From assembly GCA_036250225.1 (NCBI GenBank), contig JAPZLL010000073.1:1-64000 (forward strand): 64,000 nt of DNA. The letters are read 5' to 3'. Position 1 is the stretch's first letter. Each line of letters begins with the position of its first letter. This stretch comes from Cercophora sp. LCS_1. Its lineage: Eukaryota; Ascomycota; Sordariomycetes; Sordariales; Lasiosphaeriaceae. Position numbers and translations under genes: made by a program. Below, one piece after another: positions 10,487 through 19,722 of this stretch. Under the pieces are notes generated by a model. It made no database searches, had not been told where the DNA came from, and was given only the letters and a program-made list of their open reading frames with translations.

Positions 10487-12636
10487 GGCTGAGAAATGTG
10501 TGATGTGTTTGACGGCAACAGAACTCGTTGTCGAACTTGGACTTCTTTTCACAAGGGTTGAGAAAAAAAAAAAAGCTAAAGCTTGGTGAGCTTGGTGGTG
10601 TGCTTGTTTATCTTAATATTTTGTCTTTTTGCATCGCGTGGTGCATCCTGGTCAGGGGGCTGTGCTGTGAATTTCCCGACCCCTACCGACCGCCCGGGGC
10701 TGGGCCAGATGCACCACGAGAGATTTCCGGGCTTGGGCTGAGGGGCTGAGGGTTGCATCCGATGCATCTGTCGGTGCCTACGTAGTGCAGATTCGTGCCC
10801 AAGACAGAAAGACCAAATTGATGATGATGAATAATAATGGTTGGACTCTGATGATGCGACGGTAACATGATCGATCGGCCGTATGATATTTGACTCCATC
10901 GCGTCGCGTCCATCTCGAAGTGTCGGGCCGGGCCAAGTCGCACAGCATCAACGAACGGCCTCTGTGCATCTCGCACAGAAAACCACAACGGATGTCCGAC
11001 CAACCCCTGCTCCGCCCAGTGCCCAGTCTGACAGGCCGCCACGCCCCTATAATAAGCGCTACACCAAAACCGCTCGGGGCTAGCACACTTGTGGCTAAAG
11101 GCATCGAGCGCAAGCTGTCTCCTTGGGCGCCGGCACTGCAAAAATATTGCTGCTATTAATATCGGGCGTTGCGGCTGCACCAATTGCCCATGGCCTCATT
11201 TTACCCAGTTCCAAAGCGGAAAGCTCTCGGGACGTCAGATGCAACTTTAAATTGCGATTCCCCTTTTGTCCAGGCTGACGTCAAGTTGTCCGTCTCTCGA
11301 GAGGGAAGCAGCAAACACGTGCTGTTGTCGGCGCTGACATGGCTGCGCTGCCCAGAGTCGGGCGTTGCTGAAGGTCTCGCCACACTGCACGTCGTGGGAT
11401 GAGAAAGCTGTGTCTGGTCGCAAAAGGTACCACGTCGTTGGGAAAAGGTTGTTGGTCGCTTTACGCGTCACATGGACCCAACATCGCGTCCAACCTCAGC
11501 CCTGGGAGTGGACCCCCCGAGCGCGTTTCCCCGCCGGTTGACAGCTGTGGAGTGAGTGGCCAAACGGTTTTGAGTTTGATGCGACTTCAGCTCTCCACAG
11601 TTTCGGTGCAACCCGATGGCTTGATTCTCGCCGGAACGAGCCGAGGAACTAACTAACCCGAGGGAAGCGCGGCAGTTATTTTGACAAACCTGACTGAAAT
11701 AGGACGGTGGCACAGTTGATTGCCCGTCATGATGACTGCATTCTGTACAGAAAATATTACTGTTACTGAGGTAACTAGGAGATCGTCGAAGGATTTTCTG
11801 TATGAGTTTGCGAAGGAGATGCACATCACATCTGATACGAGATGTCGACCGATATAAATATCGGACAGATCGCTGACGTATGTCAAGTTGAGACACGACG
11901 GAGGATTCAATAAATGACCTTGATCATCGAGATGCAGTCGATGTCGCCCGACAAATTTGGACTTTGATCTGCAGATCGCCTATGTTTCGGGTACCTGTGC
12001 CATTCCTGGCGACGCCACCAGCCTCACTTGGGTCACATTGCAGACTTCGCAAGCCTCAACTTGTCATATCCTTGATGATCTTCTGTTTTCGTAGTGGTTT
12101 TATGCGGATACCACCTTTGGATTCCTCTGAAGATTCCCAGATGTAAACCTGGAGTTGGCTGCATTCTCAAGTGCAGCGGGACAGATGACGAGAACAGAAA
12201 GAATTCAGATCATATCAGTCATTGAGCTGTGTGTTGGAAATCTCCGTGCAGGTATAGCTGCAGCATTTATCAAAACCCCAGACTCCGAGTAAGTGACAGA
12301 GAGGCCCTGGTTGATTTTCACCTCATGTTGACATCTTGCTCCTCATCTCCAACCGGGCTTTTGCTTGCCTGCACCTGTGAAGAGAGGTTGGTTATTCCCC
12401 TTCAAGTCGGTTTCTCCTCAGATTGCACAGCAACAAATGCCGCCTCTCCCCTGTTAACCGCTATGGCCCGAGAAGTGCTGGCCACCTCGATGTTACACCA
12501 AGTCTGGGTAATATACGCCTTTGGCGATTTACCCGATGAAGCCGCGACCAAGTCGAGATGATGATGACCATCGACTCTTCCTCAGCTTCATTTCTCCTCT
12601 CTACTCAGGGAACATGAGCAGAGAAACACCGCCAAA
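10487..12636. other. 2.1-kb intergenic region
   Basis: Includes an A12 tract at about 10561-10572 in the presumed 5' leader of the minus-strand gene. Open frames on both strands are short, overlap each other and lack coherent composition. No gene, RNA gene or repeat could be supported. Confidence 0.45.
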
Positions 12637-13785
12637 ATGAGACTTCTTCCTTGGTTATCCGGGTGGCTGAACCTCGCCGCAGCAGCAAAACACCACCTCT
12701 TCGTCGGCACCTTCGACTCATCCAGGCTCTACGCCCTTGAATTCGACTCCACCACCCTCGGCTTGACGGTCACAGCCAACATCACCGCCAGGGGTGCCCA
12801 CAGTTGGCTCTCCCTCTCGCACGACAAGAAAGCCCTCTACGCCAGCGGCATCCGCGACCCATCCTGGCACTCGTACACCATCCACAACACGTCCGCCCTC
12901 ACTCCGTCCGCATCCATCCCCCTCCTCGGCACCCAAAACCACAACTGCACCTGGCTTTTCCCCCTCACCGGCCAATACATCCTCGCCTCCTCCAACCCAC
13001 CATACCCCGTCTACGCCACGGCCCCAGGATGCATGAACATCCTCTTCACCGACGCCGAAACCGGCGCTCTCACATCCATCGTCCAAACCATCCCCTACAC
13101 CACCCCAACCGCATTTGGCTCCCTCGTCCCGGTAGAAGCAGGTCTCATGCACGGCATGGCCTTGTCCTCCTCCGGCCACTTCCTCTACGGCGCAGACGCA
13201 CGTAACTCCATCTGGACATATTCCGTCGACGCACCCTCCGGAGACCTAACACTCGTCGACGTGATGATGGGTCCCGTACCAGGATCCGACCCGCGTCACG
13301 CAGCCACGCATCCCGGCGGGTGGTTATACGTCGTCCTCGAAGGCTCCAACGCGCTTGCGCAATATAAATTGAACGAAAATGGGATTCCAGACCGAAAATG
13401 GACAGCGTACCCGCTCATCAATGAAAGACCGGGGTTGAACCTATCGGCGTATTGGCCGGATGAGGTGATGCTTTCGGCGACGGGGAAGTATCTCTGGGCT
13501 ACGAACCGGGGGAAGGTGGCGGGGACGAAGGGGTTTATATCTGCGTTTGCGCTAAAGGCGGATGGGGAGATTGAACGGCAGTTGTTTATTAAGGAGACGG
13601 CGACGAGTGGGGGCGGTGCGAATGCGGTTTCCCCGGCGCCATGGGGGGATGAGTTTGTTGCGCTGACGGATGCCGAGGTGGGGTTTGTGGAGGTTTGGGG
13701 GTTTGATGGGACGGATGCAAAGGTTGTGAGTCGGGTTGATATTGTGGGGGGACGGTGTTGTGCTACGGCTGTTTGGGTTGATTGA
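12637..13785 (+). CDS. Secreted carboxy-cis,cis-muconate cyclase-like beta-propeller
   Basis: 382 aa, intronless. The N-terminus MRLLPWLSGWLNLAAA is a probable signal peptide, followed by KHHLFVGTFDSSRLYALEF. This is the first blade of the lactonase/CMLE seven-bladed propeller known from the Neurospora 3-carboxy-muconate lactonizing enzyme. Further blade motifs are HGMALSSSGHFLYGADARN (about residues 170-188) and a Gly/Asp-rich C-terminus. The Neurospora enzyme acts in the protocatechuate branch of the beta-ketoadipate pathway and is intracellular. A signal peptide here, and several NxS/T sites, suggest secretion or a different lactone substrate. It converges with the gene ending at 13960. 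Confidence 0.85.
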   Translation: MRLLPWLSGWLNLAAAAKHHLFVGTFDSSRLYALEFDSTTLGLTVTANITARGAHSWLSLSHDKKALYASGIRDPSWHSYTIHNTSALTPSASIPLLGTQNHNCTWLFPLTGQYILASSNPPYPVYATAPGCMNILFTDAETGALTSIVQTIPYTTPTAFGSLVPVEAGLMHGMALSSSGHFLYGADARNSIWTYSVDAPSGDLTLVDVMMGPVPGSDPRHAATHPGGWLYVVLEGSNALAQYKLNENGIPDRKWTAYPLINERPGLNLSAYWPDEVMLSATGKYLWATNRGKVAGTKGFISAFALKADGEIERQLFIKETATSGGGANAVSPAPWGDEFVALTDAEVGFVEVWGFDGTDAKVVSRVDIVGGRCCATAVWVD

Positions 13786-13959
13786 TCAAAGCGTGGCAGG
13801 TGAGACTGGGACATGCAAGGTCGCTGTTTGGATTGATGAACTTCTACGAGACACAGAGAACAGCGCCTTGAATAGATGGTTGTTTCATTCTTGGGAGTGG
13901 GAGTGGGAGCAGGATGCGGCTCAATGTGGGAAAAAACAACATGTATGCCTATCTCAGTT

Positions 13960-14358
13960 CTACCAATCCGACAACTTCTTACAAACAAAATCATTGGGAT
14001 TCCCGTTGAAATACAACCCAAACTTCATCTTGCTCCTGGTCTCAGGCCCGTAGATGCCATCGTCGTCGGCCCCAGCCGCCCTCTGAACCGCTTTGAGTGC
14101 AGCCTTTGTCTTGCCGCCAAAATCCCCGTCGACGTCGAGCTTGGCGGCAATCTTGTCCCGGTAGCAGAGGTTGATTTGCGTCTGCAGTGCCTTGACGGCG
14201 TCGCTGTTGTTGTTTTCGGCGAGCTGGCAGTTGATTGAGTTGCCGCGGAAGGGCATGTAGAGGTTGTAGGCGCCGGGCTTGTAGAAGTCTGCCCTGTTGC
14301 AGTCGGCTGCCAGGACGGAGCCAGTGGCAAGGAGGAGGGCTGTGACTGAGAGACGCAT
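13960..14358 (-). CDS. Small secreted protein with peptidoglycan-binding-like domain
   Basis: 132 aa from ATG 14358. Signal peptide MRLSVTALLLATGSVLA is followed by a mature domain of about 115 aa. The central part VKALQTQINLCY...KLDVDGDFGGKTKAALKAVQ...DGIYGPETR has the repeat logic of PG_binding_1 domains: Q..L, DG.FG..T..A...Q, DGI.GP.T. Four Cys are present in the mature part. No catalytic domain is attached. In bacteria this domain binds cell-wall peptides; stand-alone secreted fungal forms could bind chitin or bacterial walls, which is inference. It is intronless, and the upstream TATA box lies about 82 nt from the ATG. Confidence 0.82.
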   Translation of the reverse strand: MRLSVTALLLATGSVLAADCNRADFYKPGAYNLYMPFRGNSINCQLAENNNSDAVKALQTQINLCYRDKIAAKLDVDGDFGGKTKAALKAVQRAAGADDDGIYGPETRSKMKFGLYFNGNPNDFVCKKLSDW

Positions 14359-14439
14359 GTTGTCTGAGATGCTGAATGTGGCTTGTTTGCGGTGTTGGCA
14401 GTGACTGTCAACGCGATGATCTGGAGTAAATGAGAGCCC

Positions 14440-14447
14440 TTTATATA
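14440..14447 (-). promoter_or_regulatory. TATA box of the peptidoglycan-binding-like gene
   Basis: TATATAAA on the minus strand, about 82 nt upstream of ATG 14358. Confidence 0.55.
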
Positions 14448-15039
14448 CATATTTCGTCTCGTACAGCTGATCCAGGTTGTGACCCGACAATCGGCGTGAT
14501 TATGCCCGCTGCGTCACATTGTCTACCGCGCTACCATTGAGTATTCCAGATATAGTCTCGAGTCCCGAACGCCACCATCTGAATGGTCTAGACCGGAGAT
14601 TACCTAGCTTGGCTGTTTGATCCGGCAAGTGTAGTAGCGACACACTGGTAGACAGGCTTCCGTCTCCTTGACTGGTTCCCCACAGTGGCGCAGTCATGGG
14701 GTAGGTTGTATCCCGCCAAAGCGGGCCAGTCGCATTGCGAGTGTTGAACGGAAAGCTATGTCGATCTCTCAGCCGCACGCCCCCGATGCTCCCCTGTTTG
14801 GGGCCTATTCATGGATATGGATGTAACCCCCCTACCCATACTCCCCTAGACTTCGCTGGCTGTCCATAAAATCCAAGACAAATGGAGCTTAAAATTCTTT
14901 TGTTATTTTAAAAATACAGATCACCGCCCGAGTGACTCGAGGGACACAAAAGTAAAATTGTCTTGACGACATCTATGTCTTGTCTAATCTATAAAACGCC
15001 CGAAACCCAAGTTCAACCATGTACGCAAGCCCAAACCGT
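14448..15039. other. Intergenic
   Basis: No coding sequence supported. It contains an A/T-rich patch near 14890-14925 that may belong to the 3' end of the metalloprotease transcript. Confidence 0.45.
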
Positions 15040-15989
15040 CTACCCGCGTGTCTCATTTTTGCGGTACTTGTCATAAATGTTGTACATGCGGTCCTTTTGT
15101 CCCGGCGTGAACTTGGTGATGCACGAGTCCGAGCTATACGACATGTAGTTGTCAACAGGATCGTAGATGGGCAGCTGACCGGCAGGCTCGGGGCATGAGT
15201 TCTGCGTGTAGTTGCACTGTCCCGCGGGCACATCCTTCATCTTGGGCGTGTCGAGGACGTCGTCGTCGGGGTTGCCCGACCAGCACGGGTCCTCAGGGTT
15301 GACGCCGTTGCGGACGCCCTGGTGCTCGTGGGGGTGATGCAGGCCAAACCAATGACCGATCTCGTGGATGGCCGTCTTGCCCATGTTCATGTAGGAGTGC
15401 GAGCTCTTGTCCAGCGTGATCTGGTTGATGACGCACCCGTCCCTCTGCAGTCGCTGGGGGAATGGCGTCTTCCAGTGCTCCTCTTGCGTCCACGGGTTTG
15501 TGCAGGTGCCGCCGTAGTTGGCGACGGTGACGTTGCGGATGTACAAATTGATGGAGCGGTAGTCGCCCTTGCGCAGTGCCTCCTTCATCTCGTTGAAGTC
15601 GCGGCTCTCGCCGGCCCAGCTAGCATTGACGACCCACTGACGCATGCTCGCGTCGTGTTTGAAGGTGATTCCGTAGGGTTTGTATGCCTCGTGGATGAGG
15701 TCAACCTGGTGGTCGACTTCTTCTTTCTAGAAACTGTTAGCACGGGACATAGGATGAGAGAAGACGGACGTACTGTGAGGTAGCCATCCTCCCTCTTGTC
15801 AGTTCCAGCAACGACGTGAATGTAGAGAGGAACTGTTGGCGGAGCGGGTGCTTGTTGCCGTGGTGTCAACCGCCGAAGCTTTGCTGTTCCGTTGCTGGGC
15901 ATGTCGGGGACGTGTGTGTCGCAGTGGTGATCCAAGGCGAGGACTGGAGATGCAGCCAAGAGGCTGACAACAAGTGCTTGGAAATGCAT
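15040..15989 (-). CDS. Secreted zinc metalloprotease, M43 (pappalysin/cytophagalysin) type
   Basis: Exons 15989-15774 and 15726-15040 give 300 aa. The intron 15773-15727 runs GTACGT to TTTCTAG with a GCTAAC branch site, phase 0. Using the nearer CAG would break the frame, so the later TAG is chosen. The signal peptide is MHFQALVVSLLAASPVLA, with a short pro-region before the catalytic domain. The active-site motif HEIGHWFGLHH is at about residues 193-203, fitting HExxHxxGxxH of metzincins. The downstream YMSYSSDSC supplies the Met-turn. Cys pairs in the C-terminal part fit the M43B family of secreted fungal proteases. Function: extracellular protein digestion. Confidence 0.92.
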
Positions 15990-17333
15990 GGTGCAATCTC
16001 AAAGAATGAGTTAGTTCAAGGTGGGGATGATAGCCAGTGACTGAATTGTGAGTTGTGAGATGATGGAGTCCAAGAAGCGAGGGTCAACTGCTCATATTTA
16101 AATTCGTCGACGAACATGGAGGATTCACAGGATGCAAGCTTGAATACAAAAATTGACAAATGAAAACACCTGTTCTGCCTTTCTAACGTCGACGCCGTAC
16201 AAATGTCCATGCACAAGGCTTTGAACACCCTACCCATTGCTCACAGCCCCGAGCAGCGCCACGAACCCGGTAACATTGACTACGGCGTGTTCCTGCAGTA
16301 GCTCTGTTTTCGAGGATGATCGACGTGAATTCCACGTCTTGGCAGAGCTGACGTATCACGATCCGCTGATCAACCCCTGGATTGCGGCACGGATCTGGCA
16401 CATGGGTTTCGATTCATGCAAAGGGATGCGGTGCATCGCTGCTGCGCGTGGCTTGGCATCCCAAATACCAGGTGTCAATCCTATCCGCAAGTCCCTGACT
16501 TCGGTCTTCAGGAACCGGGTTACGGTCATCGCCGTCATTGCGTGGATGGGCGTTTTTGAGCTTGGCGGTCTGCTTCAGGTGGTGGCCTTTCGAGAAGAGG
16601 TCGGTTGAGCTGTTGTTGGTTGCAGACTAGCAACAGTCATTCTTTTCGTCTGGATTGTGGTCCCATGAGTTGCGCTCAGTGCTATGTTGGATGTCCGTAA
16701 TTGACCACAGGAAGTCATTTAAAGGGCCCAAGAACTCGGAACAGTCTAATATCCACTCGAGGAAATAAGACAAGGGATGATTGAGGATATGTCCAAGGTG
16801 GGCTATGATACTTCTTCGCTTCAAAGTCTCTGTTACAACCTGGAGTAATACCCTCAGCTCTGATTGTTTGCCGCTGAGATCAGATGCCTCCGAAGTTAAA
16901 AGTAAAATATTCTGCGTCTTCTTTGCTGTGATGGATCCGCGCCGCACAGATGCAGTCGGGGAAAGTTTTCATCCGCCACTCTCTCAACTTTGAAACATGG
17001 CCCCCGATCGGGATGACGCTTTGTGGCTGGCACAAGCGCGAACACAAGTTCGCTGGATTTGTGAGAAATCAAGTCTTGGAACAGGCTGCCAATCAGGCGG
17101 CAATCTAATTTACCACCAAGTTTGAGAGGGTTGCACAAATCGTCGTTGGCGACGCGATTGGCGAGCTTCAGGGATGAAGGATTCATGGTCGCTTGCTGGG
17201 CCACTCTGAAATAAACGATAGACGCCTGCGACACAGCCCATGATATACATCAGGATGTCCCCAAAATCAAGATATTTCATGTTGGCAAAGTCGCCATGTT
17301 CTTCTCTCTCAAGTGCTGGTCACTGCATCAGTC
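15990..17333. other. Intergenic, with a doubtful minus-strand coding remnant
   Basis: Besides the candidate at 16627-17185, no gene is supported. Open frames around 16237-16608 (plus) have no recognisable domain. Confidence 0.4.
16627..17185 (-). pseudogene. Possible coding remnant of unknown type
   Basis: Two minus-strand frames read like protein. One starts MNPSSLKLANRVANDDL at about 17185 and continues through GGKLDCRLIGSLF and SHKSSELVFALVP. The other (to stop 16627) contains LRVLLQVVTETLKRRSIIA and FLEWILDCSEFLGP. They overlap in different frames near 16900-16950, and no clean intron joins them. The family is not recognised. It may be a frameshifted gene or chance. Confidence 0.22.
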
Positions 17334-19663
17334 ATGGAAAGCACTGACAAGCTTGTTTCCCGCGGGGATGCTGTCATTCAGATGAGCCAGCCGATGACAC
17401 CAGCTCACCTGTATGACCGTCTCCCGCTCCGGACAACCGACAGCATCCGAGTCCTCGAACTTGACCCGCTCCCGCAAAAATGTCGAAATGAAGTGAGTCC
17501 AGCCATGAAACCGCCGCTGACCGGCCAACTGCGTGTTGTCTCTCTCGATTTGCGTCCAAGTTTCACGGCACTCTCATATGTCTGGGGCGACTTTGCACAT
17601 CCCCGCGATGTGGCGATCTGCAACGCCGGCTTTCCACTTGAAATCACGCCCAACTGTCACGATGCGCTCCTTGCCCTGCGACGTAAAGGACCAGTCACCA
17701 TCTGGATCGACGCCATCTGCATCAACCAGGCCGACAACGGCGAGAAACGCACGCAGATCCCGCTGATGAACGACATCTACTCGCCCGCCACCACGACGCA
17801 CATCTGGCTCTGCGAATGTGATGACAAGACAAACCAAGGTCTTGACTGGATCGAGAAGGAGACGCGCGGTTGTGTGATCGACTAAGTCATCCGCTGCGCC
17901 ACGGCCCCAACTGCCGCCGCCAAACGCAAGGCTTGGCTTGGGCTTGCCGGGAGCATCATGGCCTACCCGTCCTACGAGGCGTTCCGATTTTTCGCGTCGC
18001 TACGCAGCTCGAGTCTCCGTGACAGTGCTGTGCGCGCAGCTTACTACGTGTTCAGCGTGGGAAAGCGGCGTTCTGACCGTCTGCACACATCATACCGTGC
18101 TGCAGCTGCCGACGCCCTGCTAGGCCGTCCCTGGTTCCAACGTGCGTGGACATTTCATGAGTACCTCCTCTCAACGAGTCCCGTCTTTCTCTACGGAGAC
18201 CGCTCCGTGGCGAACCACCACCTCCTCGGCGCCCTCGAATCCCCCTCCTGCCAAGAAAGGACCGAGGACGGCCTCCTTCTCGGCCCTAAAATGACGTCTT
18301 CTGTCTCCAACATGCAAGAGCTCGCCACGGTTGCCCTCGACATTGCGCGTCCAACCCGCGACTCGCCCACACTTCGGACGCAGACCCAAGGCCTGATCCA
18401 CCCCGACTACGTCACCGGCGGCCACCTGGCTCTCATCCTTCTGTATATTGCCTCCTCTAGCCTTGCCCTGTCCATCTGTCTCTTTGTGTTTGTTGTCACC
18501 CTGGGCCTGCCCATCGCGGCACCTCTAGGGACAACGCCCACCCTCGCCGGGGCCGCTTGCGGCATCGCTCTCGGCATCGGATTCCTTGCCTTCGTAGCCC
18601 GTAACATGAGCCTGGACACCCCAGAAGTGCGGCGATCCCATTGCCACGTCACACTAACCTTTACGCCCTCGGACGCCGAATTGTCGACCGAGTACGCCAA
18701 CACGCCGGTCGCCTCGGTCCTCCAAGCCATCCGCTCCCGCGCCGTGACCAACCCAAAAGACCGGTCCTTTGCCGTCCACGGCGTCCTCTCCCGTCTCGGT
18801 GTTTCCCTCCCTCGGCAACATCCGACCGGACGCTGGTGTATCAACACCTCATGACCAGTGTGATATCGTAGAAGCCGGAAATGGTCAATCTCATCCTCGA
18901 TGCTGGGTGGTCTCGTGCTTCTTCTACCGCCTCTTCTAATCCACACCAACAACCCCAAAAAGGAGCAGCCCCAACCTGGGTCCCCGACTGGTCCGTCGTC
19001 GCCATCCCGCGCCCCGACAACACTCCCAACGGCACCCACCTCTTCGATTTCGACCGCCTCTACCACCCCGCTGAAGGATCGAGCACAGCGAACTGGCCCG
19101 TTACTGCCCTTGTCCATAATAACGAACTGCATGTCCGTGGCATACTGACCCGAAGGATTCAAGTTTTCGGCAACGACCTCGCGGCTTGGATCCACGAAGT
19201 CAGACAGACGGCGTCGGCGAAATACGGGAGTATACCCGATGTCGTGGGTCGTGTTTTGAGAGCCTCTGTTTGGGGAGTTGGAGGACCAGGGCCGGGAGAA
19301 GAGTGGGATGCGGATTGGAGGGTTATTATTGGGAGAAGTGATAGAACGGAGGGAGATGTCGACAACAACAACAACAAAGAAGGAAAACAAGGAGTGGAAG
19401 AGGTGGTGGACAAACACAAGGAGTTGTGATTGGATGGGAGAGGGTTGTTTACCACTGATCGTGGGTATGCCGGGAGTGGACTGGAGGGAACCAAAACAGG
19501 GGATGAGGTGGCGTTGATCGGCGGCGTGGGCGTCCCCATGATTCTCAGAAAACGAGACGAGGGATACAAAGTGGCTGGGCCGGCGTTTCTAGAGGGTTTC
19601 ATGGATGGAACGGAAGAAGAAGAAGACGAGAAGTCAGACATGGGGGATATCGTCTTGGTATGA
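17334..19663 (+). pseudogene. HET-domain protein pseudogene (three stops, one frameshift)
   Basis: Starts at ATG 17334. HET motifs are clear: FTALSYVWGD, IWIDAICINQADNGEK and, later, WFQRAWTFHEY. The frame meets TAA at 17883-17885 but the same frame continues as HET sequence for another 900 nt. Near 18813 the homologous reading moves to another frame (LP then SATSDRTLVYQHLMTSVIS), as after a 1-nt deletion. TAG at 18869-18871 stands where KPEMVNLILDAGW follows, probably a former Trp (TGG). TGA at 19427-19429 interrupts again, yet the conserved HET C-terminus (LFTTDRGYAGSG, GDEVALIGGVGVPMILR) follows to 19663. Two membrane segments lie in the middle (about 18421-18600). An intact relative would be a vegetative-incompatibility-type protein. 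No introns explain all lesions. Confidence 0.85.
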
Positions 19664-19722
19664 TGAGAATATGATTACACTATAAAGAACTTTTGCTTGT
19701 TATGTACAATACAGTATTAGAA

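Noticed and set aside
13296..14021. 241-aa minus-strand frame
   Set aside because: Overlaps two well-supported genes and has no coherent features.
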